NCBI GenBank assembly: GCA_964542455.1
Contig: CAZIUC010000021.1
Location: 3,832 to 67,831 of the forward strand
Direction of reading: 5' to 3'
DNA from: PFJX01 sp964542455
Lineage (GTDB): Bacteria > Pseudomonadota > Gammaproteobacteria > Burkholderiales > Thiobacillaceae
Length of the DNA: 64,000 bases
In this document: positions 42,534-50,228 of the stretch, in pieces
How the letters are laid out: every line of letters begins with the position of its first letter
Position numbering within the stretch: the stretch's first letter is position 1
Notes under the pieces: generated by a model
Told to the model about the DNA's origin: nothing
What the model saw: the letters and a program-made list of their open reading frames with translations, nothing else
The model's database searches: none
Program-made: the position numbers and the translations under genes

Positions 42534-42650
42534 TTTTTCTTCCTGGGAGTGGACGTTGTGTATAGGCTTACCGCCAATAGTCATAGATCACTGTCAAGTC
42601 TGCGGGATGCGGGTAGAGTCCGGGCAGACTTGATTCAAGAGGGGGCGGAA

Positions 42651-43067
42651 ATGAACAAGGGGTTTACGTTGATCGAGTTGTTGGTGGCGATCATGATCGT
42701 TGGCATCCTGAGTGCCGTGGCGGTGAGTTCTTATCAGGACTACACACGGCGAGCGCAACGGGCGGATGCGAAGGCGGTGCTGCTTGAAGTGGCGGGGTGG
42801 ATGGAGCGGAACTACACGGCGACGGGGAGTTACATCCTGGACCCTGCTGGCGTAGCTATAGCAGCACCACCTGCTGGCCTCACACAATCACCCAAGGATG
42901 GCACCGCCCGCTACGCCATTTCTTTCAGCGCGATAGCGGCGCAGAGCTTTACCGTCCAGGCGGTGCCAGCCAGCGCGGATGCCACTTGCGGCACTTTGAC
43001 TTTGAATAACCTGGGTACTCAGGGATCGTCTGTCGCAGGTGCCGCCGCCGATTGCTGGCAGCGTTGA
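42651..43067 (+). CDS. pilE: Type IV minor pilin PilE
   Basis: This 138-residue pilin starts MNKGFTLIELLVAIMIVGIL, with the cleavage site KG|FTLIE and mature Phe1 and Glu5. The N-terminal helix continues AVAVSSYQDYTRRAQRADA, as in PilE of the fimU-pilVWXY1E cluster. A C-terminal disulfide loop (ATCGTL ... ADCWQR) is present. ATG 42651 has AGGGGGCGG upstream; the longer frame to 42549 is unlikely. It is the last gene of the pilus operon. Confidence 0.92.
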   Translation: MNKGFTLIELLVAIMIVGILSAVAVSSYQDYTRRAQRADAKAVLLEVAGWMERNYTATGSYILDPAGVAIAAPPAGLTQSPKDGTARYAISFSAIAAQSFTVQAVPASADATCGTLTLNNLGTQGSSVAGAAADCWQR

Positions 43068-43077
43068 CCACCCTCTT

Positions 43078-43155
43078 GTAGGTCAGGTTGCGGCTTCATC
43101 GCTACCTGACGCCTTTGCGAACGTCAGGTAGCGATGAAGCCGCAACCTGACCTAC
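43078..43155. repeat. R1 palindromic repeat, compact
   Basis: The two arms (GTAGGTCAGGTTGCGGCTTC... and its exact reverse complement) run about 34 bases with a short loop. A very stable hairpin at the end of the pilus operon; may terminate transcription. Confidence 0.9.
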
Positions 43156-43193
43156 GCGTCGTCCCTTTTCCCGTCTCTCTTCATCACACTTCC

Positions 43194-44222
43194 ATGACCC
43201 CCCAACTGCTGGACATCCTCCGGCAGCTTTCCCATGAAGATTTTCGTTCCGGCGAGGAAGTAGCGCGCCGCTTGCGGATTTCGCGCGCTTCCGTGCATAA
43301 CGCGGTGCATGAGGCTGAATCTCTGGGCTTGCGGGTGCAGGCGGTGCGCGGGCGTGGTTACCGTTTGGCGCTGCCGGTTACCTGGCTTGATGTGGATGCG
43401 TTTGCGCCACCTTTGTCTGACCGCGGCGTGCTGGCAAAACGGGTGGATACGCTTGATTCGACCAATGCCCATCTGATGCTTCAGGCGCAGTCAGGCGCGC
43501 CGCACAAGAGCCTGGTGGCGACGGAGTGGCAGGGCAAGGGGCGCGGTCGCCGTGGCCGCGCCTGGCTGAGCGGACTCGGTGGCGGTTTGATGTTTTCCCT
43601 GTTGTGGCGATTCAATCGCCCGGCCAGCGAGTTATCGGGCCTGTCTCTGGTGGTTGGGCTAGGCCTGGCGCAGGTGCTGCGCGATCTGGGGCTGCAACAT
43701 GCCAGTGTCAAATGGCCCAATGACATCCTGGTCGATGGCGCCAAACTGGCCGGCGTGTTGATCGAATTGGCTGGCGACATGCTGGGGCCGAGCGCGGCGG
43801 TCATCGGTGTCGGGATCAATGTGCTGGGCACGGAGTCGCTGCGCGGCGCGGTGGAGCAACCGGTAACCGATCTTTCCGAACACTTGCCTGAGAGTGCCCT
43901 CGATCGCAATGTCTTGTTGCGGGAAATGGTGTTGCGCCTGAATGATTCCCTGGAACGCTTTGATAGTGACGGTTTCTCGCCTTTTCGCCAGGATTGGGAA
44001 GCCTTCCATGCCCACCAGAATCAGCCCGTTCATCTGCTCACCGGGTTGGGTGAACGCATCACCGGCAACGCGGTGGGTGTGGATGACGGCGGCGCTTTGT
44101 TGTTGGCTACGGAAAGCGGCGTCCAGCGCTTTCATTCCGGTGAGGTGAGTTTGCGCAGCGCCGCTGCTTGCGCTGTAGCGCCGGCGCTACATGACGAGGT
44201 GAGTGAGCGGAGGGTGCCATGA
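43194..44222 (+). CDS. birA: Biotin operon repressor / biotin-[acetyl-CoA-carboxylase] ligase
   Basis: This 342-residue bifunctional protein has an N-terminal HTH (EEVARRLRISRASVHNAVHEAESLGL) that can bind DNA. The ligase domain has DSTNAHLM, the biotinyl-AMP loop GRGRRGRAW and KWPNDILVDGAKLAGVL. A C-terminal SH3-like domain follows. ATG 43194 is chosen because upstream in-frame codons lie in the R1 repeat. The last ~15 residues (CAVAPALHDEVSERRVP) include an R3 core GTAGCGCCGGCGCTAC. It overlaps coaX by four bases, the usual birA-coaX pair. Confidence 0.92.
   Translation: MTPQLLDILRQLSHEDFRSGEEVARRLRISRASVHNAVHEAESLGLRVQAVRGRGYRLALPVTWLDVDAFAPPLSDRGVLAKRVDTLDSTNAHLMLQAQSGAPHKSLVATEWQGKGRGRRGRAWLSGLGGGLMFSLLWRFNRPASELSGLSLVVGLGLAQVLRDLGLQHASVKWPNDILVDGAKLAGVLIELAGDMLGPSAAVIGVGINVLGTESLRGAVEQPVTDLSEHLPESALDRNVLLREMVLRLNDSLERFDSDGFSPFRQDWEAFHAHQNQPVHLLTGLGERITGNAVGVDDGGALLLATESGVQRFHSGEVSLRSAAACAVAPALHDEVSERRVP
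44175..44190. repeat. R3 core palindrome within birA 3' end
   Basis: GTAGCGCCGGCGCTAC is a perfect 16-bp palindrome formed by the joined ends of an R3 unit. It is read through in frame. Confidence 0.6.
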
Positions 44223-44953
44223 TTCTGCTGCTCGATGCCGGCAATACCCGCATCAAGTGGGGGGTTCGCCAGACGGGCGCGTGGCTCGCGCGCGGCGTTT
44301 GTTCGACACGGGAAGTTGCCAGTTTGCGGGCCGATCTGGCGGCGTATCCCTTACGACGCGGATTGCTGTGTTGCGTGGCGAATGATGCGACCCGCGCGGC
44401 GCTGGAAAGCTTGTTGGCGCCCCGAGTCGAGCACCTTGTATGGCTGACGGCCGCGGCGGATGAGCATGGCGTGCGCAATGCGTATCAGCCGGCCGAGTCG
44501 CTTGGCGCGGATCGCTATGCCGCTTTGCTGGCGGCCGCGCGGCGCGGTCTGGGTGACTGTGTGGTGGCGAGTGTGGGCACGGCGCTGACCGTGGACGCCT
44601 TGACTGCGGATGGGCGGTTTCTCGGTGGCGCCATTGCCCCCGGCCCCGATCTGATGCAAGCGGCTTTGCTTGATGGCACCGCGGGTGTAAGGGTGTTCTC
44701 CGGCGCGGTGACGGATTTTCCGAGCGATACCGGCAAAGCGGTGGCCAGTGGGATCGCGCTGGCCCAGGCCGGTGTGGTGGTTGGCATGCGTGAGCGATTG
44801 ACCCGCTTTACCGGCAATCCTGTTACGGTCTTGTTGAGTGGCGGCGCGCGTGTTTGGTTGACGAGTTTGCTGGAACCTCCCGTCGTGGAGGCCGATGATC
44901 TGGTTCTGGAAGGTCTGGCCTGGATTGCAAAGGATAAAGAATGGGACGATTGA
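44219..44953 (+). CDS. coaX: Type III pantothenate kinase
   Basis: This enzyme phosphorylates pantothenate, the first committed step of CoA synthesis. It has 244 residues. The phosphate motif LLLDAGNTRIKWGV is at the N-terminus, the pantothenate-binding region AESLGADRYAALLAA follows, and the phosphate-2 motif is VVASVGTALTVDALT. The C-terminal GLAWIAKDKEWDD overlaps the SPOR-protein start by 13 bases. CoaX enzymes are potassium-dependent and not inhibited by CoA. Confidence 0.94.
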   Translation: MILLLDAGNTRIKWGVRQTGAWLARGVCSTREVASLRADLAAYPLRRGLLCCVANDATRAALESLLAPRVEHLVWLTAAADEHGVRNAYQPAESLGADRYAALLAAARRGLGDCVVASVGTALTVDALTADGRFLGGAIAPGPDLMQAALLDGTAGVRVFSGAVTDFPSDTGKAVASGIALAQAGVVVGMRERLTRFTGNPVTVLLSGGARVWLTSLLEPPVVEADDLVLEGLAWIAKDKEWDD

Positions 44954-45633
44954 TCGGCTTGCTGGCGCTGATGAACGTGGTGGTATTGATTGCCGGTTTG
45001 AGCATGGAACAAGTGCGTGGCAAACCCGGTGTGCTGGTGGATTTCAATGCCGACAAGGTTCGCTTGCTGGGACAGGTCGAGCGTTCGGAAACCGTGCCCG
45101 TCAGCGCGGTCGATGAGGCAACGTCAGGCGTGGGCGCGGAAGCGCCCAAGGCGCTGGCTGCCGCATCGGCAACAACCAATCCCCGCTGCCTTGCCTGGCC
45201 TGGTCTTGATGAGGGCTTGCTGGATGAAATCGAAGCGCGGCTGCGAACTGCCGGCATTGCCGCCGCGCGTTATGACATTCATCTGGAAAGGCGCCTGGGC
45301 TGGTGGGTCTACCTGCCGCCATTCGCTGATGCCGAGGCCATACAGGCCGCGATCGACGAGGTGCGCCAGAAAGGAGTCAACGACTTCGCCCCGGTGCGTG
45401 CTGGCGTGATGAAAAATGCGGTATCGCTGGGGGCGTTCCCGACCCGGGCCAAGGCGCAAGCCCAGTTGGAACGGCTGCGGAAACTCGGCGTGCAGGGCTT
45501 GCATATGGGGCCGCGTCCTAAGTCGGGTAGCGCCCGTCTGTCCATCGCCAGCGCGGTGCCTGAAGCCCAACTGGCGAGTTTGAGCGAGGGTTGGGGCAAG
45601 GGGCGGGCGCCGGTGGCGTGCGCGAGGAATTGA
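44941..45633 (+). CDS. SPOR domain protein with N-terminal membrane anchor
   Basis: This 230-residue protein has a TM anchor at residues 3-20 (RLIGLLALMNVVVLIAGL), a periplasmic linker and a C-terminal SPOR-type domain. The domain (about 95-200) has WWVYLPPFADAEAIQAAIDEVRQKG and VSLGAFPTRAKAQAQLERLRKLG. SPOR domains bind denuded peptidoglycan at the division site. It is translationally coupled to coaX, a common beta-proteobacterial order. The exact role is unknown. Confidence 0.85.
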   Translation: MGRLIGLLALMNVVVLIAGLSMEQVRGKPGVLVDFNADKVRLLGQVERSETVPVSAVDEATSGVGAEAPKALAAASATTNPRCLAWPGLDEGLLDEIEARLRTAGIAAARYDIHLERRLGWWVYLPPFADAEAIQAAIDEVRQKGVNDFAPVRAGVMKNAVSLGAFPTRAKAQAQLERLRKLGVQGLHMGPRPKSGSARLSIASAVPEAQLASLSEGWGKGRAPVACARN

Positions 45634-45636
45634 GGG

Positions 45637-46866
45637 ATGCAAGCTGTCATCACTGTCCCCGCTGACCAGGCTGCCGCTGAAGATGAAGCGGGCGGGGTGT
45701 GCCTCACTGTTGAAAAGGCGCTTTGCGCGTTTGAGGGTGAAGCGCTTGGGGCGGAGGCTCCCCCCTTTTCCAAAGAGGGGCTGGGGGGGATTTCTGAGGC
45801 GGATGCTCGGGCAAACCTCGCTAAATCCCTGATGAAGTCCCTAAGCGAAGGACCAAGCCGCCAAAAGACGGCGGCCAAGTCCCCGCTTATACCCTTCGGT
45901 ACCTCTATCCCCCTTTGGCAAAGGTGGAAGCCACTCTCCCTGGCGCCTCCACTCCTATCACCCGCTAACACGCAAAGTGCTTTTTCAAAGGGGGGAGCCA
46001 AGCGGCTGAACGCGCGCGGGGCTTTCACGGTGGCGTTACGGCTTTGTCTGTTGTTGTTCTCGTTCGTCGCTTCCCTGGCCTGGGCGGAGGTGTCTGTGCC
46101 GCCACTCAAGGCACGGGTCACGGACCTGACCGCTACGCTGGATGCAAGCAGCAAGCAGGCACTGGAGGAAAAACTTGCCGCTCTGGAACAGGCCAAGGGC
46201 GCCCAGATCGCCGTTCTCATCGTCGCCGGCACCGAGCCGGAAAGCATCGAACAGTACGCATTGCGCGTGGCTGAAGCCTGGAAGTTGGGGCGCAAGGGCG
46301 TCGATGATGGTGCCTTGCTGCTGATCGCCAAGGACGAGCGCGCCTTGCGTATCGAAGTGGGTTATGGCCTGGAAGGGGCGATTCCGGATGCAATCGCGAA
46401 ACGCATCATTGCCGAAATCATCGTGCCGCGCTTCAAGGCGGGCGATTTTCCCGGCGGTATCGATGCCGGAGTGGATGCACTGATCAAACTGGTGCGGGGT
46501 GAGGCGCTGCCGGCCCCGAAAAAAGGGGTGAGTTCCAATGCCCTGAAAGATCTGGGCGACTCACTCCCCATGGTGATGATGTTCATCTTTGTCCTGGGGA
46601 GTGTGCTGCGCATGATCTTCGGACGCCTCGTTGGCGCGAGCGTGGCCGGCACGGTGGCCTTCCTGGGGGCCTGGTTGTTGCTGGGTGGTTTGCTGGCGGG
46701 CCTGGCCGCCGCGCTGGTGGCCTTCGTTTTCGTTCTTGTCGGAGGCCATGTCGGCGGAAGCCGCTTTGGTGGTTATGGCGGTGGAGGTGGCGGCTTTGGC
46801 GGCGGTGGTGGTTTCGGTGGGGGCGGCGGCGGCTTCGGCGGCGGCGGCGCTTCCGGACGTTGGTGA
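45637..46866 (+). CDS. TPM-domain membrane protein with repeat-derived 5' end
   Basis: The core begins with a signal peptide (VALRLCLLLFSFVASLAWAEV, from GTG 46030). The TPM domain follows (VTDLTATLDASSKQALEEKL; LGRKGVDDGALLLIAKDERALRIEVGYG), then two TM helices and a glycine-rich tail (GGYGGGGGGFGG...). TPM proteins sit in the envelope and several are linked to photosystem repair or stress. The frame from ATG 45637 adds 131 residues, mostly repeat DNA (45704-45997), before the signal peptide. Such an extension should block export, so GTG 46030 or a nearby codon may be the true start. The LemA gene that often precedes this pair is missing. Confidence 0.78.
   Translation: MQAVITVPADQAAAEDEAGGVCLTVEKALCAFEGEALGAEAPPFSKEGLGGISEADARANLAKSLMKSLSEGPSRQKTAAKSPLIPFGTSIPLWQRWKPLSLAPPLLSPANTQSAFSKGGAKRLNARGAFTVALRLCLLLFSFVASLAWAEVSVPPLKARVTDLTATLDASSKQALEEKLAALEQAKGAQIAVLIVAGTEPESIEQYALRVAEAWKLGRKGVDDGALLLIAKDERALRIEVGYGLEGAIPDAIAKRIIAEIIVPRFKAGDFPGGIDAGVDALIKLVRGEALPAPKKGVSSNALKDLGDSLPMVMMFIFVLGSVLRMIFGRLVGASVAGTVAFLGAWLLLGGLLAGLAAALVAFVFVLVGGHVGGSRFGGYGGGGGGFGGGGGFGGGGGGFGGGGASGRW
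45704..45997. repeat. Composite R2 repeat cluster upstream of the TPM core
   Basis: It contains GAAAAGGCGCTTT, a C-run CTTTTCCAAAG site with GGGGGGATTT, a CTGATGAAGTCCCTAAGCGA unit like those at 9107 and 50401, and CCCTTTGGCAAAGG. It ends with a reverse-oriented version of the 49193 unit and CTTTTTCAAAGGGGGGAG. It stays open in the TPM frame. Confidence 0.75.
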
Positions 46867-46876
46867 GGGGAGGAAC

Positions 46877-47368
46877 ATGAAACGCCTGCTACGGCATCTG
46901 CTGTTTCCCGATTGGCTCACCCGGCGGCGCTTCCCTGGGCGTGTTCTGGAGCGCATCGGAGCCGCTGTTACCGCCTCGGAGCGAGGTCATTGCGCCGAGC
47001 TTCGCTTCGCCGTTGAAGGGGCTTTGCACCCCAGGCAATTAATGGCCGGGATGGCCGGGCGGGAACGCGCGCTGGAAGTGTTTTCCAACCTGCGCATCTG
47101 GGATACCGCCGCCAACAACGGTGTGCTGATCTACTTGCTGCTGGCGGATCGCGATGTCGAGATCGTCGCCGATCGTGGCTTGAGCGGTCTGGTTCAGCCG
47201 GCGGAGTGGGAAGCCATCTGCCGTGACATGGAAACCTGTTTTCAGCGCGGCGAATTCGAGGCCGGCGCGCTGCTCGGCATCGAACGTGTCGATGGCCTGC
47301 TACGCAGGTATTTTCCGGGTTCCGGGGAAAACCCCAACGAATTGCCGGACGCGCCCAGCGTTTTGTAG
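46877..47368 (+). CDS. TPM-domain protein, soluble
   Basis: This 163-residue protein follows the larger TPM gene by 10 bases with a strong ribosome binding site (GGGGAGGA). TPM features: RIGAAVTASERGHCAELRFAVEGAL, RALEVFSNLRIWDTAANNGVLIYLL and DRDVEIVADRGL. It lacks a signal peptide or TM helix. In many proteobacteria this gene is third in lemA-TPM-TPM sets. The TAG stop is formed by the start of an R3 repeat. Confidence 0.87.
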   Translation: MKRLLRHLLFPDWLTRRRFPGRVLERIGAAVTASERGHCAELRFAVEGALHPRQLMAGMAGRERALEVFSNLRIWDTAANNGVLIYLLLADRDVEIVADRGLSGLVQPAEWEAICRDMETCFQRGEFEAGALLGIERVDGLLRRYFPGSGENPNELPDAPSVL

Positions 47369-47392
47369 CGCCGGCAAGGATGCCGGCGCTAA
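47365..47392. repeat. R3 palindromic repeat, single hairpin
   Basis: GTAGCGCCGGCAAGGATGCC with GGCGCTA closes a perfect hairpin between convergent TPM and efp genes. It may serve as a two-way terminator. Confidence 0.85.
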
Positions 47393-47396
47393 AGAC

Positions 47397-47957
47397 TTAC
47401 TTCACGCGGTTGCGGTATTCGCCGGAGGCGCAGTCGATCTCGATCTTGTCGCCGATTTCCACGAAGGCGGGAACCTGGATCGTGTGGCCGGTGGGCTTGA
47501 TACGGCAGGGCTTGAGCACCTTGCCGGAGGTGTCGCCCTTGACGGCGGGTTCGGTGTATTCGACTTCACGCACGACGGAACTGGGCAGGTTCACGGAAAT
47601 GGCCTTGCCTTCGTAGAACACCACTTCCAGCGGCATGCCGTCTTCCAGGTAGGGAAGGGCGTCGGACATGTTGTCGGCTTCGATTTCGTACTGGTTGTAC
47701 TCGGCGTCCATGAACACATACATGGGGTCGGCGAAGTAGGAGTAGGTGCAGTCCTTGCGCTCCAGATTCACCGTGTCGAACTTCTCGTCGGCTTTGTAAA
47801 CCGTCTCGCTGGCGGCGCCGGTGAGCAGGTTCTTGAACTTCATCTTGACCACGGAGGAGTTGCGGCCGGATTTCTGGAATTCGGCCTTCTGCACGACCAA
47901 CGGGTCGTTGCCGACCATGATCACATTGCCGGCGCGGAGTTCTTGAGCGGTTTTCAT
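47397..47957 (-). CDS. efp: Elongation factor P, arginine-rhamnosylation type
   Basis: EF-P relieves ribosome stalling at polyproline stretches. It has 186 residues. Domain I carries Arg32 at the loop tip (KSGRNSSVVKMK) in place of the lysine used for beta-lysylation. Arg32 is the residue rhamnosylated by EarP, whose gene lies directly upstream on the same strand (47976-49139). The ending IPCAS-type segment (GDKIEIDCASGEYRNRVK) is normal. The start ATG 47957 follows CCAGGACCATCTCC. Confidence 0.96.
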   Translation of the reverse strand: MKTAQELRAGNVIMVGNDPLVVQKAEFQKSGRNSSVVKMKFKNLLTGAASETVYKADEKFDTVNLERKDCTYSYFADPMYVFMDAEYNQYEIEADNMSDALPYLEDGMPLEVVFYEGKAISVNLPSSVVREVEYTEPAVKGDTSGKVLKPCRIKPTGHTIQVPAFVEIGDKIEIDCASGEYRNRVK

Positions 47958-47975
47958 GGAGATGGTCCTGGGGGG

Positions 47976-49139
47976 CTAAAAAGCCCGCGATTCTAACAAC
48001 TTGTTGATAAATTTCATCAAATTTGAGGCAAGGTCGGTTTTTTCGGCGAGATGTGTGGCCCAGGCGCGGGCATGCGCGGAAAGCATCGGCAGGGCTTCGA
48101 TCCACGCCGGCCAAAGCGCAGCCATATCCTCCTCCCGGTTCCATGCCTGCCACACCGCGCGCACCAGGCTGGCGCCCGAGGGCGGCAAGTCCGCGCAGTA
48201 GAGGTCGAGAAAGGCGGCGAGCTTGTCCAGATGCGCGCCTTCTTCCTGATGGTAGGCCTGCCAGATCAGCGGGCGGGCGGCAAACTGGGCGCGCACGAAA
48301 GAGTCCTCGCCGCGCACGAAGTTGAAATCACAGGCCCAGAGCAGGCGGTCATAATCGTCCTGCGACAACATCGGCGGAACAAACACGCTCAGGTTGCCGC
48401 GTTGCAACGTGTCACCGGCCTGGGCGTTGGCGGTGGCAAACCAGGCGGCGATTCGCGGCACGGCTTTGCCCAGCGGAACCACCAGATCGATCGGCTGGGT
48501 CCCCTGGCTGCAAGCTGTCAACAGACCGTCCAATGACGCGGATTCATAACTGAATAACGAGATACGCAAACGCCGCGCATTGTTATTCGGTAAACCTAAA
48601 TCTTCCCAGAAGTGGGATTGCGCATTGATATCGCGCTGAAATACGTCGCGCGCATGGTAAAGCCACGCCTCGCGTGTGAGGCCGCCGGTTCCCGCAATGT
48701 AGCCAGGCATGAAGAAATATTTTGTAAGCGGCAAGCGTGGGTGCGGCGAAGGCAGGCAATGTACCCCCTGAACCCAATTTTCCGCGCTCAGATATTCCAG
48801 ATTTATCCATACCGGAGACGGTGATTTTTCGGCCATGGCCTGAATGAATGAGTCCGGTAAATGGCAGGCCAGAGCTTCGATAACCACACTGCCTGGCTCT
48901 ATCGTTGGCAGTGGCGTGGCCCAGTGTCGGATCTCGACGTTCTGGATAGATTGGATCGCGGTGGTGGCATCCACTTCCGGATAAATATGCTGGAATGCGG
49001 CCAGGTCATCCACCCAGAGGCGAACGGGAATGGCGTATTCCGTCGCCAATTGCCGGGCCAGGCGCCAGGTCACCCCTATATCGCCATAGTTGTCGACAAC
49101 GTTGCAGAAGATGTCCCAATGAGCTGCTGGATTGCGCAC
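47976..49139 (-). CDS. earP: EF-P arginine rhamnosyltransferase
   Basis: This inverting glycosyltransferase moves rhamnose from dTDP-rhamnose to EF-P Arg32. The N-terminal motif HWDIFCNVVDNYGDIGVTWR carries the catalytic Asp (Asp16 here) and Asp20. The C-terminal nucleotide-sugar site RGEDSFVRAQFAARPLIWQ contains the conserved Glu/Asp pair. GTG 49139 is chosen: it gives 387 residues, near the family length, and excludes ~59 codons of R2-type repeat DNA. The open frame extends to 49316. It is paired with efp, 18 bases apart. Confidence 0.93.
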   Translation of the reverse strand: MRNPAAHWDIFCNVVDNYGDIGVTWRLARQLATEYAIPVRLWVDDLAAFQHIYPEVDATTAIQSIQNVEIRHWATPLPTIEPGSVVIEALACHLPDSFIQAMAEKSPSPVWINLEYLSAENWVQGVHCLPSPHPRLPLTKYFFMPGYIAGTGGLTREAWLYHARDVFQRDINAQSHFWEDLGLPNNNARRLRISLFSYESASLDGLLTACSQGTQPIDLVVPLGKAVPRIAAWFATANAQAGDTLQRGNLSVFVPPMLSQDDYDRLLWACDFNFVRGEDSFVRAQFAARPLIWQAYHQEEGAHLDKLAAFLDLYCADLPPSGASLVRAVWQAWNREEDMAALWPAWIEALPMLSAHARAWATHLAEKTDLASNLMKFINKLLESRAF

Positions 49140-49192
49140 GAAGGTGTAATTGCTGAACGCGGTTTGCCTGGGGGTAACAGGCTCTTTTCTCG

Positions 49193-49262
49193 TTAACTGG
49201 TGATGCGACAGAAAGCGCCCGAGGGAGTGGCCTCCTTCTTTTTCAAAGAGGGAAACCACTAC
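49193..49262. repeat. R2-associated unit upstream of earP
   Basis: It shares TTAACTGGTGATGCGACAGA and AAGCGCCCGAGGGAGTG with the insert in the histidine-kinase gene (16313-16358), followed by a degenerate CTTTTTCAAAGAGGG site. Confidence 0.75.
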
Positions 49263-49300
49263 TCCTACCGCGTCAGCAGTTAATGGTAAAGGGCCTAATA

Positions 49301-49332
49301 AAAAACCCTCGGGCAATACCCGAGGGTTTTAT
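49301..49332 (-). terminator. Rho-independent terminator of the H-NS-like gene
   Basis: A perfect stem AAAACCCTCGGG / CCCGAGGGTTTT with loop CAATA is followed on the minus strand by a T run. It lies 17 bases after the H-NS-like stop. Confidence 0.9.
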
Positions 49333-49348
49333 CGGGGCTGTTGCTCGA

Positions 49349-49651
49349 TCAGGCGACGCGGCAATCTTCGATGCTCTTGCCCTGGGCTTCGAGCGCACCG
49401 ACCCAACCGGGACGGCGGCCACGACCGGACCAGCCCTGGCCACTCACCGGGTCGCGGTACTTCACGATGCCGGAACCGGCACGCTTGACCTTGCCGCCAC
49501 GAGCGGGGAATACATCGCTGGGGTCAATGCCGTATTCGGCCATGATGCGTTTGATTTCGGCAATGGCGCCGGCCATTTCCTGTTTGCGGGCATCATCTGC
49601 TTGACGCTTCAGGCCCTCGATCTGGGCCATCAATTCCTGATAAGACGCCAT
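49349..49651 (-). CDS. H-NS family nucleoid-associated protein
   Basis: This 100-residue protein has an N-terminal coiled-coil oligomerisation part (SYQELMAQIEGLKRQADDARKQEMAGAIAEIKRIMAEYGI) and the C-terminal H-NS DNA-binding core YRDPVSGQGWSGRGRRPGW. The core has the GRGRRP hook that enters the AT-rich minor groove. Such proteins silence AT-rich, often acquired, genes; the AT-rich pilY1 region in this window would be a natural target. AGGAG lies six bases before ATG 49651 and a strong terminator follows. Confidence 0.93.
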   Translation of the reverse strand: MASYQELMAQIEGLKRQADDARKQEMAGAIAEIKRIMAEYGIDPSDVFPARGGKVKRAGSGIVKYRDPVSGQGWSGRGRRPGWVGALEAQGKSIEDCRVA

Positions 49652-50228
49652 GTTGGCTCCTTGAGTGTGGGTGAAATCCCCATGTCAATGGGGTGGCGCC
49701 ATGGTAATGGAAAAGAAAATGGAAGGAAAGGCGGAGTTATGATTCCGGTCGATGTAATGAGTTCTAAGGATAAGTAATACAGGCCACGGTTTAAGGAACC
49801 GCTGATTTAATCCGTTTACCCTGGTCCTGTCGAAGGGTGCGCTGGAAGAATCATAAGGTTGGAAAAGGTTTTGACAAGCTCAGCCCGAACGGGGCGGCTA
49901 AATCAGATTTTTTTGACCTCATTTCCTGGATTACCGGCGTCGGTTGGATCGTTGATGGTCTCCAGCCAGGCACACCCACCACCACGCAAATTCGTAGCTA
50001 CCTACGTGGCTTACCAAGTGTAGTTGCGATGATTTTGCCTGGATGAAGCAACATCGTCAGGCCGCCGCGCTTGGATTTTGTGATTGCGGTCATGCCATGA
50101 ATAACTCTTGATGTGTTCAATATTAACGGCTGGGAATATTGCGACAGCGGGTTTTTATCAACCGCCGGCAATAAGGAGTTTCGTCAGCGTGGACTTTTTT
50201 AGTTTGGGTAATCGTGCCGATCTGGAGG
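49652..50228. other. Gene-free AT-richer stretch between the H-NS-like gene and pgeF
   Basis: No credible gene; the short ORFs have no ribosome binding site or recognisable product. It holds the H-NS-like promoter region and a pair of short repeat-like sequences, CCTGTCGAAGGGTGCG near 49826 and TTTTGACAAGCTCAGCCCGA near 49869. The latter resembles a repeat common in bacterial genomes (TTCGACAAGCTCAGCCCGAACGG). Confidence 0.5.

Noticed and set aside
42549..42650. Upstream extension of PilE from ATG 42549
   Set aside because: It would give a 35-residue hydrophilic leader. The MNKGFTLIE start with a good ribosome binding site at 42651 is the proper prepilin start.
49837..50046. Short open frame in the gap between the H-NS-like gene and pgeF
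   Set aside because: No ribosome binding site, no recognisable protein features, and it overlaps a known type of short intergenic repeat.
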